Assembly: GCA_900316075.1 (NCBI GenBank)
Contig: ONBT01000002.1
Span: 55,361 to 119,360 of the forward strand
Direction: 5' to 3'
Length of the DNA: 64,000 nucleotides
Origin: an uncultured Lachnospiraceae bacterium
GTDB lineage: Bacteria; Bacillota; Clostridia; Lachnospirales; Lachnospiraceae
Below, in pieces: positions 52,265 through 64,000 of this stretch. The position numbers were made by a program, and so were the translations under genes. Numbering within the stretch: the first letter of the stretch is position 1; each line of letters opens with the position of its first letter. The notes below the pieces were generated by a model. The model had not been told where the DNA came from, made no database searches, and saw only the letters and a list, made by a program, of their open reading frames with translations.

Positions 52265-53488
52265 TTACTCAATGACAGTAGTAACACGGCCTGAACCTAC
52301 GGTGTGGCCACCTTCACGAATAGCGAAGGTAAGACCCTGCTCCATAGCTACGGGGTGAATCAGCTCGATGTCCATCTCGACGTTGTCGCCGGGCATGCAC
52401 ATCTCAGTTCCCTGGGGAAGAGTGATGATACCGGTAACATCAGTCGTACGGAAGTAGAACTGAGGACGGTAGTTGTTGAAGAAAGGAGTATGACGGCCAC
52501 CCTCGTCCTTGGTCAGAACGTAAACCTGAGCCTTGAACTTGTGATGGCAGGTAACAGTGCCGGGCTTAGCCAGAACCTGTCCACGCTCGATGTCCTCACG
52601 GTCGATACCACGGAGAAGAGCACCGATGTTGTCGCCTGCAAGAGCCTGATCCAGAGTCTTCCGGAACATCTCGATACCGGTGCAGACGGTCTTCTTTGTC
52701 TCTTCCTTGATGCCGACAATTTCTACTTCGTCGTTCAGGTTCAGAGTACCACGCTCTACACGGCCGGTTGCAACAGTACCACGGCCGGTGATGGTGAATA
52801 CGTCCTCGACAGGCATAAGGAAAGGCTTGTCTGTATCACGCTGGGGATCAGGGATGTAGGAATCTACTGTGTCCATGAGCTCCATGATCTTGTCGCCCCA
52901 GTTGCCGCCGAGGGAAGTACCGTCAGCAAGCTTTGCCTCTGCGGAAGGATCCTGCAGAGCCTGGAAAGCGGAACCCTTGATGATGGGGCAGCCTTCGAAA
53001 CCATACTCTTCGAGCTGCTCGGTAACTTCCATCTCAACGAGCTCAAGAAGCTCAGGGTCATCGACCATATCGCACTTGTTCAGGAATACGATGATGTAAG
53101 GAACGCCGACCTGACGGGCAAGGAGGATGTGCTCCTTGGTCTGAGCCATAACGCCGTCGGTAGCTGCAACAACGAGGATAGCGCCATCCATCTGAGCAGC
53201 GCCGGTGATCATGTTCTTGACATAATCGGCATGGCCGGGGCAGTCAACGTGTGCGTAGTGACGCTTCTCGGTCTGATACTCTACGTGTGCAGTAGAGATG
53301 GTGATACCACGCTCTCTCTCCTCGGGAGCCTTGTCGATCTGATCGAATGCCTCAGCCTTGTTGCCGGGTACACGCTCGGAAAGGACCTTGGTGATAGCTG
53401 CTGTAAGGGTAGTCTTGCCGTGATCGACATGACCGATGGTACCGATGTTACAATGCGGCTTGGTTCTGTCAAAATGCTCTTTTGCCAT
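52265..53488 (-). CDS. tuf: Elongation factor Tu
   Basis: The 407-residue GTPase brings aminoacyl-tRNA to the ribosome. G1 GHVDHGKTT, the switch region [24 protein letters not shown] and the barrel domains are all present. The sequence is slightly longer than the common 395-400 residues because of a short insertion around [17 protein letters not shown]. It is the last gene of the str cluster and has its own promoter after fusA. Confidence 0.98.
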   Translation of the reverse strand: MAKEHFDRTKPHCNIGTIGHVDHGKTTLTAAITKVLSERVPGNKAEAFDQIDKAPEERERGITISTAHVEYQTEKRHYAHVDCPGHADYVKNMITGAAQMDGAILVVAATDGVMAQTKEHILLARQVGVPYIIVFLNKCDMVDDPELLELVEMEVTEQLEEYGFEGCPIIKGSAFQALQDPSAEAKLADGTSLGGNWGDKIMELMDTVDSYIPDPQRDTDKPFLMPVEDVFTITGRGTVATGRVERGTLNLNDEVEIVGIKEETKKTVCTGIEMFRKTLDQALAGDNIGALLRGIDREDIERGQVLAKPGTVTCHHKFKAQVYVLTKDEGGRHTPFFNNYRPQFYFRTTDVTGIITLPQGTEMCMPGDNVEMDIELIHPVAMEQGLTFAIREGGHTVGSGRVTTVIE

Positions 53489-53564
53489 TTCTTTGTTTTC
53501 CTCCTGACAAAATCTGTTGCTTGCAAAAAGAAAATAGTGTCATGTTTAAAACCGACTAAAGTCG

Positions 53565-53593
53565 ATTATATAAAAATTGTTGTCCTTTTTCAA
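53565..53593 (-). promoter_or_regulatory. tuf promoter with flanking palindromes
   Basis: TTGAAA (53593-53588), 17 bases, TATAAT (53570-53565). The -35 box lies in the loop of GTCCTT-GAAA-AAGGAC (53598-53583). The palindrome CGACTTTAGTCG (53563-53552) lies at the start of the transcript. Confidence 0.75.
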
Positions 53594-53657
53594 GGACTAT
53601 TCTTGTGACAGGAAGCCCCTCCGGGAAATCCCCGGCGTACTTTCCTGAAAAGCTTTA

Positions 53658-55772
53658 TCAGCCCTTGTTGTTCACGATCTTGTCCTGAACCTGCTTCGGA
53701 GCCGGCTCATACTTGTCGAAGAACATGGAGAAGTTTCCACGGCCCTGGGTGATGGAACGAAGGTCTGTGGAGTAGCCGAACATTTCCGAAAGGGGAACGA
53801 AGGCCTTGACCAGACGGCCGTTACCTACAGACTCCATACCCTCGACACGGCCACGACGGGAGTTCAGATCTCCGATGACATCGCCCATGTATTCCTCAGG
53901 CATGGTAACTTCTACCTTCATGATAGGCTCGAGGATGCAGGGAGCTGCCTTCGTCATGGCTTCCTTGAAACAGAGACTACCTGCGATATGGAAGGCCATT
54001 TCGGAGGAATCGACTTCATGGTAGGATCCGTCGTATACGGTAGCGTGAACGCCGAGTACGGGGAAACCTGCGAGGATACCGTTCTGGGCAGCCTCTTCAA
54101 TACCTTCGCCGACTGCGGGGATATATTCCTTGGGAATGTTTCCGCCGACGACCTCGGAATCGAACTTGAAAGTCTCTTCGCCGTTGGGATCCATGGGTTC
54201 AAAGCGGACCTTGCAGTGACCGTACTGACCACGGCCGCCGGACTGCTTTGCATACTTGTATTCCTGATCGACAGGCTTTGTGAAGGTCTCCTTGTAGGCA
54301 ACCTGGGGTGCGCCGACGTTTGCTTCGACATTGAACTCACGAAGCAGACGGTCAACGATGATCTCCAGATGGAGCTCGCCCATGCCGGCGATAATGGTCT
54401 GACCGGTCTCCTCATCCGTGTGGGCACGGAAGGTGGGATCCTCTTCAGCGAGCTTTACGAGAGCCTCGGACATCTTCTGCTGGCCGGCCTTGGTCTTGGG
54501 CTCGATGGCGAGCTCGATAACGGGCTCAGGGAACTCCATGGACTCAAGGATTACCGGATGCTGCTCATCGCAGATGGTGTCACCGGTGGATGTATTCTTG
54601 AAACCTACGATGGCGATGATGTCGCCGGCGAAGGCTTCGTCCAGCTCCTGCCGCTTGTCTGCGTGCATGAGGAGGATACGGCCGACACGTTCCTTCTTGC
54701 CCTTCGTGGAGTTGAGGACGTAGGAACCTGCCTTGATGTGGCCGGAATATACACGGGCAAATGCCAGACGGCCTACGAAAGGATCGGTCAGGATCTTGAA
54801 TGCCAGGGCGGAGAAAGGTGCGTCATCCGTCGTAGCCCGCTCGATCGGGTTGCCGTCCATATCGGTACCCTCGACATCGGGGATATCGGTAGGTGCAGGC
54901 ATGAAGTCTACAATACCGTCGAGGAGCTTCTGGATACCCTTGTTCTGATGAGCGGAACCGCAGAATACGGGAACGCCCTGGGAAGTAACGGTACCCTTGC
55001 GGAGGCCGGCCTTGAGTTCGGGAATAGAAGGCTCCTCGCCCTCGAGGTACTTCTCCATCAGGTCTTCGTCGAAATCGCAGATCTTCTCAACAAGCTCTGT
55101 ATGGTAAACCTCGGCATCGTCCTTCATGTCGTCAGGAATGTCGGTGATTTCGATATCCTGGCCGAGCTTGTCATGGTAGAGATATGCCTTCATCTCGAAC
55201 AGGTCAACGACGCCGTCGAAATGGTCTTCCTTACCGATGGGGAGCTCGCAGACAACGGGGTTCTTGCCGAGCTTTGTCTTGATTTCTTCTACTGTGTTGT
55301 AGAAGTCAGCGCCCAGGATGTCCATCTTGTTGACGAAGGCCATACGGGGTACGTTGTACTTGTCGGCCTGACGCCATACGTTCTCGGACTGAGGCTCAAC
55401 ACCGCCCTTTGCATCGAAGACGCCGACAGCGCCATCGAGTACGCGGAGGGACCGCTCAACCTCGACCGTGAAGTCTACGTGGCCGGGAGTATCGATGATA
55501 TTGATCCGGTGCTCCTGGGCACCCTTCCGGGGCTTGTTCTGATCCTGGGGCGTCCAGTGGCATGTCGTAGCAGCGGAAGTAATGGTGATACCTCTCTCCT
55601 GCTCCTGCTCCATGTAGTCCATGGTAGCCGTACCTTCGTAGGTCTCACCGATCTTGTAGTTAACACCGGTGTAGTACAGGATACGCTCTGTGAGGGTTGT
55701 CTTTCCGGCATCGATATGAGCCATGATACCGATATTCCTGGTTCTCTCCAGAGGATATTCTCTCTGTCCCAA
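53658..55772 (-). CDS. fusA: Elongation factor G
   Basis: The 704-residue translocation GTPase has [46 protein letters not shown] and a complete set of five domains ending in [27 protein letters not shown]. It begins 15 bases after rpsG and is co-transcribed with it. Confidence 0.98.
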   Translation of the reverse strand: MGQREYPLERTRNIGIMAHIDAGKTTLTERILYYTGVNYKIGETYEGTATMDYMEQEQERGITITSAATTCHWTPQDQNKPRKGAQEHRINIIDTPGHVDFTVEVERSLRVLDGAVGVFDAKGGVEPQSENVWRQADKYNVPRMAFVNKMDILGADFYNTVEEIKTKLGKNPVVCELPIGKEDHFDGVVDLFEMKAYLYHDKLGQDIEITDIPDDMKDDAEVYHTELVEKICDFDEDLMEKYLEGEEPSIPELKAGLRKGTVTSQGVPVFCGSAHQNKGIQKLLDGIVDFMPAPTDIPDVEGTDMDGNPIERATTDDAPFSALAFKILTDPFVGRLAFARVYSGHIKAGSYVLNSTKGKKERVGRILLMHADKRQELDEAFAGDIIAIVGFKNTSTGDTICDEQHPVILESMEFPEPVIELAIEPKTKAGQQKMSEALVKLAEEDPTFRAHTDEETGQTIIAGMGELHLEIIVDRLLREFNVEANVGAPQVAYKETFTKPVDQEYKYAKQSGGRGQYGHCKVRFEPMDPNGEETFKFDSEVVGGNIPKEYIPAVGEGIEEAAQNGILAGFPVLGVHATVYDGSYHEVDSSEMAFHIAGSLCFKEAMTKAAPCILEPIMKVEVTMPEEYMGDVIGDLNSRRGRVEGMESVGNGRLVKAFVPLSEMFGYSTDLRSITQGRGNFSMFFDKYEPAPKQVQDKIVNNKG

Positions 55773-55787
55773 TATCTTTCCCTCCTA

Positions 55788-56258
55788 TTAGAATCTGTAA
55801 TGAGCGAAGGCCTTGTTTGCCTCTGCCATTCTGTGCATTTCTTCTTTTCTCTTGACTGCAGCGCCTGTGTTGTTTGCAGCGTCCATGATCTCTGCTGCAA
55901 GACGGGCCTGCATGGTCTTCTCGCTTCTCTTTCTCGAGAAGGTGGTCAGCCAGCGAAGGCCAAGGGCCTGCCTTCTGGCGGGATTTACCTCGATAGGTAC
56001 CTGATAGGTGGCACCACCGACACGACGGGCCTTGACTTCAAGAACCGGCATGATATTGTTCATAGCCCCTTCGAATACTTCAAGAGCGGGCTTACCTGTC
56101 TTCTCGGCAACCTCATCGAAAGCTCCGTAAACAATCTTCTCTGCGACGCCTTTTTTGCCGTCGAGCATGATATTGTTGATGAGCTTCGTAACTACCTTGC
56201 TGTTGTAGATGGGGTCTGCCAGAACGTCTCTCTTCTGAATATGTCCTTTACGCGGCAC
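55788..56258 (-). CDS. rpsG: Ribosomal protein S7
   Basis: The 156-residue small-subunit protein starts at GTG 56258 ([17 protein letters not shown]), with GGAGGG ahead. The open frame extends 15 codons upstream, but those residues are not part of S7. It has typical [30 protein letters not shown] and FAHYRF segments. It lies between rpsL and fusA. Confidence 0.97.
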   Translation of the reverse strand: MPRKGHIQKRDVLADPIYNSKVVTKLINNIMLDGKKGVAEKIVYGAFDEVAEKTGKPALEVFEGAMNNIMPVLEVKARRVGGATYQVPIEVNPARRQALGLRWLTTFSRKRSEKTMQARLAAEIMDAANNTGAAVKRKEEMHRMAEANKAFAHYRF

Positions 56259-56376
56259 GTTACTTCCCTCCTTAGCTATGGAAGCTAATTCTTCGGTACT
56301 CACAATATGTGTCCGAGCCGGGTATCATTTATATGTAAAAAGAATTCCCGACAAAAACCTATTGTAAAAACCTTAT

Positions 56377-56386
56377 GACTAATGTA
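56377..56386 (+). repeat. GACTAATGTA motif copy ahead of rpsG
   Basis: An antisense copy 119 bases upstream of the GTG start, in the rpsL-rpsG gap. The transcript comes from the rpsL promoter, so it is not a -10 box in active use. Confidence 0.4.
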
Positions 56387-56454
56387 GATCTTTTCGCCGC
56401 CTTCATGCGGCAGGAAGGGCGGTCAATCCGCCTCACCGAATCTGCAAAAGCAGA

Positions 56455-56874
56455 TTACTTCGCAGCCTTGGGCCGCTTAGCGCCATACTTGGAACGGGCC
56501 TGCTTACGGTCAGCAACACCTGCTGTATCGAGGGTTCCGCGGATTACGTGATAACGGGTACCGGGAAGGTCCTTGACACGGCCGCCTCTGACCATAACAA
56601 CGCTATGCTCCTGAAGGTTGTGGCCTTCGCCGGGGATATAGCTTGTGACCTCGATGCCGTTTGAAAGACGTACACGGGCGATCTTCCGGAGAGCCGAATT
56701 AGGCTTCTTGGGGGTCGCTGTCTTTACAGCGGTGCAAACCCCTCTCTTCTGGGGAGAAGCATAGCTCGTAGGCTTCTTCTGGAGAGAGTTGAAGGATTTG
56801 CCGAGGGCGGGGGACTTGGACTTCTTTGCGAAAGTCTGTCTGCCCTTCCGTACTAACTGGTTGAATGTCGGCAT
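56455..56874 (-). CDS. rpsL: Ribosomal protein S12
   Basis: The 139-residue decoding-centre protein has [17 protein letters not shown] and [17 protein letters not shown]. The lysines at the sites of streptomycin resistance mutations are unchanged, so no ribosomal resistance of this type is predicted. It opens the rpsL-rpsG-fusA unit. Confidence 0.98.
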   Translation of the reverse strand: MPTFNQLVRKGRQTFAKKSKSPALGKSFNSLQKKPTSYASPQKRGVCTAVKTATPKKPNSALRKIARVRLSNGIEVTSYIPGEGHNLQEHSVVMVRGGRVKDLPGTRYHVIRGTLDTAGVADRKQARSKYGAKRPKAAK

Positions 56875-57006
56875 TCTTTTTTCACCTCCTGATGAAATAT
56901 ATGAATAATACAGTGCATGAACGTTTCATAAGAGCCCGGAAAAAGGGCCTATCAACTCCCTTTCCCGCGCCGGGGCGCAAAAGTCCCTTCAAACGCACGC
57001 TAGAAT

Positions 57007-57035
57007 ATTATAGTAACGCTGTCTTCCCTTGTCAA
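57007..57035 (-). promoter_or_regulatory. Consensus promoter of the rpsL-rpsG-fusA unit
   Basis: TTGACA (57035-57030), 17 bases, TATAAT (57012-57007), a perfect sigma-A promoter directly behind the rpoC terminator. It predicts a leader of roughly 125 bases, which contains the weak motif copy GAATAATACAG at 56903. Confidence 0.92.
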
Positions 57036-57039
57036 GCAG

Positions 57040-57084
57040 AAAAAACGCAGGAGCAGATACGTAAATTTCCGTATCCGCTCCCGC
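57040..57084 (-). terminator. Terminator after rpoC
   Basis: GCGGGAGCGGATACG and CGTATCTGCTCCTGC form a long stem followed by TTTTTT on the minus strand. It separates the rpoBC unit from the str unit. Confidence 0.93.
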
Positions 57085-57098
57085 GTTTTACATTAGTA
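57082..57098 (-). repeat. TACTAATGTAAAACGCG motif copy after rpoC
   Basis: A sense copy 17 bases after the rpoC stop. Its CGC end is the first base-paired part of the terminator stem. Confidence 0.55.
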
Positions 57099-57114
57099 AT
57101 AAATCAGCTGAAAA

Positions 57115-60100
57115 TCATTCCTCGTCTGAAACGACGGTCTTTTCACCCAGGACCTCGTCCCCGTCGTCGCCCTCGAGTTCGAAGCCGGCGGCCGGTGCAT
57201 CCGCATAGGTGTAGTTCGTGTTCAGATGGATATCCCGGTAGCGCTTCATGCCTGTGCCGGCAGGAATCAGCTTTCCGATGATGACGTTTTCCTTCAGGCC
57301 GATCAGGTGGTCTTCCTTGCCGTTGATGGCGGCGTCGGTCAGAACTCTCGTCGTCTCCTGGAAGGAAGCGGCGGAAAGGAAGGAATCCGTAGCAAGGGAA
57401 GCCTTCGTGATACCGAGGAGGATCCGCTTGGAATCGATGGGCTTCTTGCCTTCCGCCTCGAGTTCCTCGTTCGTGTCCTCGACGTCGAGATAGTCGACGG
57501 AGGAGCCGGGCAGGAAGGTGGAATCGCCGGCATCTTCGATCCGGGTCTTCTTCATCATCTGGTGGACGATGATCTCGATATGCTTGTCGGAAATATCAAC
57601 GCCCTGCAGACGGTAAACTCTCTGGACCTCGCGCAGGATGTAGTCCTGAACGGCTGTAATGCCCTTGATGCGCAGAAGGTCGTGAGGATCCACGGAGCCT
57701 TCGGTCAGCTCGTCGCCGGCCTCGAGCACCTGGTCCTGCAGCACCTTGATGTGGCTGCCGTAAGGAATCAGGTAAGTCTTGGACTCGCCGTCCTCGGGGT
57801 TCGTGATGACGATTTCCCTCTTCTTTTTCGTCTCCTGGATATCGACCTTGCCGGGGATTTCCGTGACGATGGCAAGACCCTTGGGCTTTCTTGCCTCGAA
57901 AAGCTCCTCGACTCGGGGAAGACCCTGGGTAATGTCGGACCCTGCGACACCGCCGGTATGGAAGGTACGCATGGTCAGCTGGGTACCGGGCTCACCGATG
58001 GACTGGGCCGCGATTATGCCGACAGCCTCGCCGACCTGTACGGGCTGGCCGGAAGCCATGTTCGCCCCGTAGCACTTGGCGCAGATGCCGTCCTTGGACC
58101 GGCAGTTCAGGATATTCCGGATCTTGACCTTTGTAACGGGCTGGCCCTTGTCGTCTACGCCGACAGTCACGATCTTCTCTGCACGGGCAGGGGTGATCAT
58201 GTGGTTTGCCTTAACGATGAGGTTTCCGTCCTTGTCATAAATATCGAGGCAGGAGAAACGGCCTGTAATCCGGTCCTGCAGGGTCTCGATGGTCTCCTTG
58301 CCGCTCGTAAAGGCCTTGACCCAGGTACCGGGGATTTCCCGGCCTGTGCCTTCGACGCAGTCGCGCTCGCGGATGATGAGCTCCTGGGAGACATCGACAA
58401 GACGTCTCGTAAGGTAGCCGGAATCGGCAGTACGGAGGGCCGTATCGGAAAGGCCCTTGCGGGCGCCGTGGGCGGACATGAAGTACTCCAGTACGTCCAG
58501 ACCCTCACGGAAGTTCGACTTGATGGGCAGCTCGATGGTACGGCCCGTCGTATCGGCCATCAGGCCTCGCATGCCGGCCAGCTGCTTGATCTGCTTGTCG
58601 GAACCACGGGCTCCGGAGTCGGCCATCATGAAGATATTGTTGTAAGGATCGAGGCCGTCCAGCAGGTCTTTCGTCAGCTGGTCATCGGTCTTCTTCCAGG
58701 TATCGACGACTTCCTTGTAGCGCTCTTCCTCGGATACGAGACCTCTCCGATACTGGGCAGTGATCTTGTCGACCGTCTGCTCGGCGCTGTGGATGAGCTC
58801 TTCCTTGGAAGCGGGCACAGTCATATCCGAAATGGATACGGTCATGGCAGCCAGGGTCGAATACTTGTAGCCCATGGCCTTGACGTCATCGAGGACCTCG
58901 GCGGTCTTCGTGGCACCATGCGTATGGATGACGTGCTCGAGAATATTCTTTAAGTCCTTCTTCTTTACGAGGAAGTCGATTTCCAGGTCGCAGGCATTGG
59001 CCGGATTGGTCCGGTCCACAAAGCCCAGGTCCTGGGGGATGATTTCATTGAAGATGCAGCGGCCGAGGGAGGTGTCGAGCACCTTCGATACGGTCGTTCC
59101 GTCGGGCAGGGTCTTCTCCATGCGGATCTTGATCTTGGACTGGAGGGTGATGACCTTGTTCTCCTTGGCCAGGATGGCTTCGTTGACGGACTTAAAGTAC
59201 TTGCCCTCGCCGGGTTCCCCGTCACGCTGCTGGGTGATGTAGTAGATACCCAGTACCATATCCTGGGACGGAACGGCTACGACACCGCCGTCCGAAGGCT
59301 TCAGGAGGTTGTTCGGGGAGAGCAGCATGAAGCGGCACTCCGCCTGGGCCTCTTCCGTGATGGGAAGGTGGGCAGCCATCTGGTCGCCATCGAAGTCGGC
59401 GTTATAAGCCGCGCAGACAAGGGGGTGAAGCTTGATGGCCTTGCCTTCGACGAGGATCGGCTCGAAAGCCTGGATACCGAGACGGTGCAGGGTCGGGGCA
59501 CGGTTGAGCATTACGGGATGCTCTTTGATGACATCCTCGAGGATGTCCCATACCTCGGGCTCTACCCGCTCTACCTTCTTCTTGGCACTCTTGATGTTCT
59601 GGGCCTTGCCCTGGGCAACGAGCTCTTTCATTACGAAGGGCTTGAAAAGCTCGAGAGCCATAGGCTTGGGCAGACCGCACTGCCAGATCTTCAGCGTAGG
59701 TCCGATACAGATAACGGAACGGCCTGAGTAGTCGACACGCTTGCCGAGGAGGTTCTGCCGGAAACGGCCGCCCTTGCCTTTCAACATGTCGGAAAGGGAC
59801 TTCAGGGGCCGGTTGCCGGGACCCGTGACAGGCCGGCCGCGGCGCCCGTTGTCGATCAGGGCGTCAACGGCTTCCTGCAACATCCGCTTCTCATTTCTGA
59901 CGATAATCTCGGGAGCCCCGAGGTCAAGGAGACGGCGGAGACGGTTATTTCTATTGATGATTCTTCTATACAGGTCGTTCAGGTCGGACGTGGCGAAACG
60001 GCCGCCGTCCAGCTGAACCATGGGACGAAGGTCCGGAGGGATGACGGGAATTACGTTCAGGATCATCCACTCGGGCTTGTTTCCGGACTTGCGGAAAGCC

Positions 60101-60759
60101 TCTACGACCTCGAGCCGCTTGATGATGCGAGCCCGCTTCTGGCCGGAAGCGTTCTCCAGCTCGCCTGTGAGTTCAGCGTATTCCTTCTCCAGGTCGACAG
60201 CCTTCAAAAGCTCCTGGATGGACTCGGCGCCCATGCCGGCCCGGAAGGCATCGCCGTACTGGTCGCGGGCATCGTTGTATTCGGCCTCGGAAAGGACCTG
60301 CTTGTAGGAAAGGTTCGTCCCTTCGCCGGGATCCAGTACGATATAGGAGGCGAAGTAGAGGACTCTCTCCAGAGTCCGGGGGCTGATGTCCAGGATCAGG
60401 CCCATGCGGGAAGGGATGCCCTTGAAATACCAGATGTGGGAAACAGGGGCAGCAAGCTCAATATGGCCCATCCGCTCACGGCGGACAGAGGACTTCGTGA
60501 CCTCAACGCCGCATCGGTCGCAGACAACGCCCTTGTAGCGGATCTTCTTGTACTTGCCGCAGTGGCACTCCCAGTCCTTCGTGGGTCCGAAGATCTTCTC
60601 GCAGAAGAGGCCGTCCTTTTCAGGCTTTAAGGTACGATAATTGATGGTCTCGGGCTTCTTGACCTCACCGAAGGACCATTCCCGGATCTTTTCGGGGGAG
60701 GCAAGGCCAATCTTTATCGATTCAAAATCCACATTCGATGAAACTTCTGTTCTCGGCAC
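57115..60759 (-). CDS. rpoC: RNA polymerase beta' subunit
   Basis: The 1214-residue catalytic subunit has the zinc-binding [23 protein letters not shown] near the N-terminus and the Mg-binding [14 protein letters not shown] in the centre. [24 protein letters not shown] (bridge helix/trigger loop region) and a second zinc site, [13 protein letters not shown], are also present. It starts 16 bases after rpoB. Confidence 0.98.
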   Translation of the reverse strand: MPRTEVSSNVDFESIKIGLASPEKIREWSFGEVKKPETINYRTLKPEKDGLFCEKIFGPTKDWECHCGKYKKIRYKGVVCDRCGVEVTKSSVRRERMGHIELAAPVSHIWYFKGIPSRMGLILDISPRTLERVLYFASYIVLDPGEGTNLSYKQVLSEAEYNDARDQYGDAFRAGMGAESIQELLKAVDLEKEYAELTGELENASGQKRARIIKRLEVVEAFRKSGNKPEWMILNVIPVIPPDLRPMVQLDGGRFATSDLNDLYRRIINRNNRLRRLLDLGAPEIIVRNEKRMLQEAVDALIDNGRRGRPVTGPGNRPLKSLSDMLKGKGGRFRQNLLGKRVDYSGRSVICIGPTLKIWQCGLPKPMALELFKPFVMKELVAQGKAQNIKSAKKKVERVEPEVWDILEDVIKEHPVMLNRAPTLHRLGIQAFEPILVEGKAIKLHPLVCAAYNADFDGDQMAAHLPITEEAQAECRFMLLSPNNLLKPSDGGVVAVPSQDMVLGIYYITQQRDGEPGEGKYFKSVNEAILAKENKVITLQSKIKIRMEKTLPDGTTVSKVLDTSLGRCIFNEIIPQDLGFVDRTNPANACDLEIDFLVKKKDLKNILEHVIHTHGATKTAEVLDDVKAMGYKYSTLAAMTVSISDMTVPASKEELIHSAEQTVDKITAQYRRGLVSEEERYKEVVDTWKKTDDQLTKDLLDGLDPYNNIFMMADSGARGSDKQIKQLAGMRGLMADTTGRTIELPIKSNFREGLDVLEYFMSAHGARKGLSDTALRTADSGYLTRRLVDVSQELIIRERDCVEGTGREIPGTWVKAFTSGKETIETLQDRITGRFSCLDIYDKDGNLIVKANHMITPARAEKIVTVGVDDKGQPVTKVKIRNILNCRSKDGICAKCYGANMASGQPVQVGEAVGIIAAQSIGEPGTQLTMRTFHTGGVAGSDITQGLPRVEELFEARKPKGLAIVTEIPGKVDIQETKKKREIVITNPEDGESKTYLIPYGSHIKVLQDQVLEAGDELTEGSVDPHDLLRIKGITAVQDYILREVQRVYRLQGVDISDKHIEIIVHQMMKKTRIEDAGDSTFLPGSSVDYLDVEDTNEELEAEGKKPIDSKRILLGITKASLATDSFLSAASFQETTRVLTDAAINGKEDHLIGLKENVIIGKLIPAGTGMKRYRDIHLNTNYTYADAPAAGFELEGDDGDEVLGEKTVVSDEE

Positions 60760-60775
60760 GAATAGTTACCTCCTC

Positions 60776-63700
60776 TTAGTCTTCTTCGGAATCGGATCCG
60801 ATGCTGGAAATGGCGGACAGCAGGGCATTATCATTGTCCCCGAGAATCTCGCCGTCATCCGGTCCGAAATCCTCATCCGCGTCCTCATCGGGCTCTTCTT
60901 CCACATTCTTCAGCGTCTCGGAATCCGCATCGAATTCCTGCTTCGTGAAGCCGGCCTTTTCAAAGGACTCGTTCGACTCGAAGGCGTAGTTCCGGTCGCC
61001 CTGGATGATGGAGTTCAGATTCGTGTTGCCGTAATCCGAAGCTTCCATGAGCTTGACCTCGTTGCCGTCGTGGTCGAGGAGCTTGACATCGAGAGCCAGG
61101 GACTGGAGCTCCTTCAGGAGTACCTTGAAGGACTCGGGCGTTCCGGGCGTAGGAATGTTCTGGCCCTTGATGATGGCCTCGTAGGTCTTGACACGGCCCA
61201 CGACATCATCGGACTTGACGGTCAGAATCTCCTGCAGGGTGTAGGCAGCGCCGTACGCCTCGAGGGCCCATACCTCCATCTCTCCGAAACGCTGGCCGCC
61301 GAACTGGGCCTTGCCGCCGAGAGGCTGCTGGGTGACAAGGGAGTAAGGACCGGTGGAACGGGCGTGGATCTTGTCGTCTACCATGTGGTGGAGCTTGAGG
61401 TAGTGCATGTGGCCGATGGTGACCGGGGAATCGAATTCCTCGCCGGTACGGCCGTCACGAAGCTGTACCTTGCCGTCGCGGCTGATGGGAACGCCCTTCC
61501 AGAGCGCCCTGTGGTCGCGGTGGTCATAGAGGTACTGCATGACCTCGGGGAGAACGACATCCTTGTACTTGGCCTCGAACTCTTCCCACTCCGTATTTGC
61601 ATAATCGTTTGCCATCTCGAGGAGGTCGGAAATATCCTTCTCGTTCGCTCCGTCGAAGATGGGGGTCGAAATATTAAAGCCCAGGACCTTTGCCGCCAGG
61701 GAAAGGTGAATCTCCAGGACCTGTCCGATGTTCATTCGGGAAGGTACGCCCAGAGGGTTAAGAACGATGTCCAGAGGGCGGCCGTTCGGCAGGTAGGGCA
61801 TGTCCTCTACAGGAAGGACTCTTGAAACGACACCCTTGTTTCCGTGACGTCCGGCCATCTTGTCGCCGGCCTGAATCTTTCTCTTCTGGGCGATGCAGAT
61901 GTGGACGCTCTTGTTGACGCCGGGCGGCAGCTCGTCGCCGTTTTCTCTTTTAAATACGCGGGCATCGATGATGGTGCCATATACGCCGTGGGGAACGGTC
62001 AGGGAAGTATCCCGGACCTCTCTGGCCTTCTCACCGAAGATGGCGCGCAGGAGGCGCTCCTCAGCCGTAAGCTCTGTCTCGCCCTTGGGGGTTACCTTTC
62101 CGACCAGGACATCTCCGGCCCGGACCTCTGCTCCGATACGGATGACGCCGTTTTCATCGAGGTCCTTCAGGCCCTCTTCGCCGACGCCGGGTACATCGCG
62201 GGTGATCTCTTCCGGTCCCAGCTTCGTATCCCGGGCTTCCGTCTCGTATTCCTCGAGGTTGATGGAGGTATATACATCCTTCTGAACGAGCTTCTCGGAA
62301 AGAAGGACCGCGTCCTCGTAGTTGTAGCCCTCCCAGGTCATGAACCCGATCAGGGGGTTCTTGCCCAGGCCCAGCTCGCCGCCGCTTGTTGCGGGGCCGT
62401 CAGCGATGACCTCGCCCTCTTCGACGTGGTCGCCCTTGAAGACGATGCAGCGCTGGTTGTAGCAGTTCGACTGGTTCGAGCGCTCGAACTTCGTCAGAAT
62501 ATATTCATCCTTCTCGCCGTTGTCATCACGGACGACAACAATGCGGCGGGCTTCCGCCATCTCAACGGTTCCGGCATGCTTTGCGACAACGCAGACACCG
62601 GAGTCGACAGCGGTCTTTTCCTCCATGGCGGTACCGATGACCGGGGCCTCTGTCGTCAGAAGAGGCACGGCCTGCCGCTGCATGTTGGAGCCCATGAGGG
62701 CTCGGTTCGCATCGTCGTTCTGCAGGAAAGGAATGAGGGACGTAGCGACGGAGAAGACCATGCGGGGAGATACGTCCATATAGTCGAACATGGAACGGGG
62801 ATACTCCTGGGTCTCATCCCGGAAACGGCCGGAGACAGACTTTCTTACGAAATGGCCCTCCTCGTCCAGTTTCTCGTTCGCCTGGGCTACGTGATAATCG
62901 TCTTCCTCATCGGCGGTCATGTAGACAACTTCGTCCGTGACACGGGGGTTGTCCTTGTCCGTCTTGTCGATCTTCCGATAAGGAGCCTCGATGAAGCCGT
63001 ATTCATTGATCCGGGCGAAAGTAGCCAGAGAGTTGATCAGACCGATATTCGGTCCTTCAGGGGTCTCAATGGGGCACATTCTTCCGTAGTGGGAATAATG
63101 TACATCTCGGACCTCGAATCCGGCCCGGTCACGGGACAGACCGCCGGGACCAAGGGCGGAAAGACGTCTCTTGTGGGTAAGCTCACCCAGAGGATTCGTC
63201 TGGTCCATGAACTGGGACAGCTGGGAGGAACCGAAGAATTCCTTCACGGCTGCAGTCACAGGCTTGATATTAATGAGGGACTGGGGAGAGATAATCTCCT
63301 GGTCCTGGGTGGTCATACGCTCTCTGACGACACGCTCCATACGGGAGAGGCCGATGCGGTACTGGTTCTGCAGCAGCTCGCCGACAGAACGGATTCTACG
63401 GTTGCCCAGATGATCGATATCGTCTTTGTTTCCGATGCCCCACTCAAGGTGCATATTGTAATTTATGGAAGCGAAGATATCCTCTCTCGTAATATGCTTG
63501 GGAACGAGGTCATGGATATTGGCCTTGAGGGCCTCCTTCAGGTCCTCTTCCTCCGTGTGCTCCTCAAGAATCTGCTTCAGGACAGGGAAATATACCATCT
63601 CCTTGATGCCGAGTTCGGCCTTGGGGTCGAAGTCGACATAAGCGGAGAGGTCTACCATCATATTGGAAAGAACCTTCTCGTTCCGCTCCTCTGTCTGAAT

Positions 63701-64000
63701 CCAGACATAGGGAACCGCCGCGTCCTGGATCTTCTTTGCCAGAGCCCGGTCAAGGTGGGTGCCGGCGGAAGCAATGATTTCACCGGTCTCCTCGTCAACG
63801 ACATCCTCAGCCAGGGTATGGCCGGCGATGCGGTTTCTGAAGGAAAGTTTCTTATTGAATTTGTAACGGCCGACCTTCGCCAGGTCATATCGGCGGGGGT
63901 CAAAGAACATGCCCGTGATCAGAGACTCTGCGCTCTCGACAGCCAGAGGCTCGCCGGGACGGATCTTCTTGTAGAGTTCAAGGAGGCCCTTCTCGTAGGA
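60776..64000 (-). CDS. rpoB: RNA polymerase beta subunit (5' end beyond the window)
   Basis: At least 1074 residues are present; the frame is open to the right edge, so the N-terminus is missing. The rifampicin region reads [43 protein letters not shown]. The Asp, His and Ser sites of common resistance mutations are unchanged. [13 protein letters not shown] and the C-terminal [27 protein letters not shown] are typical. The acidic C-terminal tail ([18 protein letters not shown]) is longer than usual. Confidence 0.98.
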   Translation of the reverse strand, partial: SYEKGLLELYKKIRPGEPLAVESAESLITGMFFDPRRYDLAKVGRYKFNKKLSFRNRIAGHTLAEDVVDEETGEIIASAGTHLDRALAKKIQDAAVPYVWIQTEERNEKVLSNMMVDLSAYVDFDPKAELGIKEMVYFPVLKQILEEHTEEEDLKEALKANIHDLVPKHITREDIFASINYNMHLEWGIGNKDDIDHLGNRRIRSVGELLQNQYRIGLSRMERVVRERMTTQDQEIISPQSLINIKPVTAAVKEFFGSSQLSQFMDQTNPLGELTHKRRLSALGPGGLSRDRAGFEVRDVHYSHYGRMCPIETPEGPNIGLINSLATFARINEYGFIEAPYRKIDKTDKDNPRVTDEVVYMTADEEDDYHVAQANEKLDEEGHFVRKSVSGRFRDETQEYPRSMFDYMDVSPRMVFSVATSLIPFLQNDDANRALMGSNMQRQAVPLLTTEAPVIGTAMEEKTAVDSGVCVVAKHAGTVEMAEARRIVVVRDDNGEKDEYILTKFERSNQSNCYNQRCIVFKGDHVEEGEVIADGPATSGGELGLGKNPLIGFMTWEGYNYEDAVLLSEKLVQKDVYTSINLEEYETEARDTKLGPEEITRDVPGVGEEGLKDLDENGVIRIGAEVRAGDVLVGKVTPKGETELTAEERLLRAIFGEKAREVRDTSLTVPHGVYGTIIDARVFKRENGDELPPGVNKSVHICIAQKRKIQAGDKMAGRHGNKGVVSRVLPVEDMPYLPNGRPLDIVLNPLGVPSRMNIGQVLEIHLSLAAKVLGFNISTPIFDGANEKDISDLLEMANDYANTEWEEFEAKYKDVVLPEVMQYLYDHRDHRALWKGVPISRDGKVQLRDGRTGEEFDSPVTIGHMHYLKLHHMVDDKIHARSTGPYSLVTQQPLGGKAQFGGQRFGEMEVWALEAYGAAYTLQEILTVKSDDVVGRVKTYEAIIKGQNIPTPGTPESFKVLLKELQSLALDVKLLDHDGNEVKLMEASDYGNTNLNSIIQGDRNYAFESNESFEKAGFTKQEFDADSETLKNVEEEPDEDADEDFGPDDGEILGDNDNALLSAISSIGSDSEED

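Noticed and set aside
53988..56288. A 766-codon plus-strand open frame opposite fusA and rpsG
   Set aside because: It lies antisense to two highly conserved translation genes and has no recognisable protein features.
57226..58953. A long plus-strand open frame opposite rpoC
   Set aside because: It is antisense to rpoC, which is unmistakable, and its translation is atypical and resembles no family.

Overview
The window is a GC-rich Firmicutes chromosome segment. The best fit is an anaerobic clostridium of Lachnospiraceae type. The grounds are a SCIFF peptide with its radical SAM maturase, a CIRCE-controlled clpB, a GSI-alpha glutamine synthetase next to an ANTAR regulator, a flavodiiron protein beside a superoxide reductase, a fru-ptsHI operon, and consensus sigma-A promoters. 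Genus and species cannot be fixed from the sequence. Almost every gene is on the minus strand; the one credible plus-strand gene is at 3296-3757. No rRNA, tRNA, CRISPR array or insertion sequence was recognised.

Layout from left to right, with transcription mostly running right to left. 1-3 kb: SCIFF peptide and maturase, then a PPIase-like lipoprotein with a three-hairpin leader. 3.9-7.2 kb: an AT-richer restriction-modification island with an AlwI-like endonuclease broken by a stop codon and a frameshift, a methyltransferase with an altered motif IV (APPY), and an HTH-methyltransferase fusion with a palindrome inside its own promoter. 7.3-18 kb: PLP aminotransferase, clpB, pyruvate kinase, CstA with a small partner, and CTP synthase. 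17.9-30 kb: a nitrogen block (ammonium channel fused to a P-II domain, both glutamate synthase subunits, asparagine synthase, glutamine synthetase, ANTAR regulator) with attenuator-like leaders. 30-38.7 kb: HtrA protease, then fructose uptake and general PTS genes (fruR-fruK-fruA-ptsH-ptsI). 38.8-47.7 kb: an aminotransferase, a GlcD-like oxidase, the methionine transporter metNIQ, a LysR regulator, cysteine synthase and a cystathionine enzyme. 47.9-52.2 kb: truA, flavodiiron protein, superoxide reductase, mtnA and a membrane protein. 52.2-64 kb: tuf, fusA, rpsG, rpsL, rpoC and rpoB; rpoB is cut by the right edge.

The least explained features are non-coding. A 17-bp motif (GAMTAATRTAAANCGCC, and close variants) recurs about 20 times. 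Beside start codons it is always antisense, and beside stop codons it is always sense, so gene ends carry mutually complementary sequences. Two four-unit arrays with a 52-bp period and related sequence lie on either side of ptsI. Nested hairpins with matching architecture occur in the lipoprotein leader and after fruA. The PTS protein HPr has Gly at position 46, where Firmicutes normally have the regulatory Ser.
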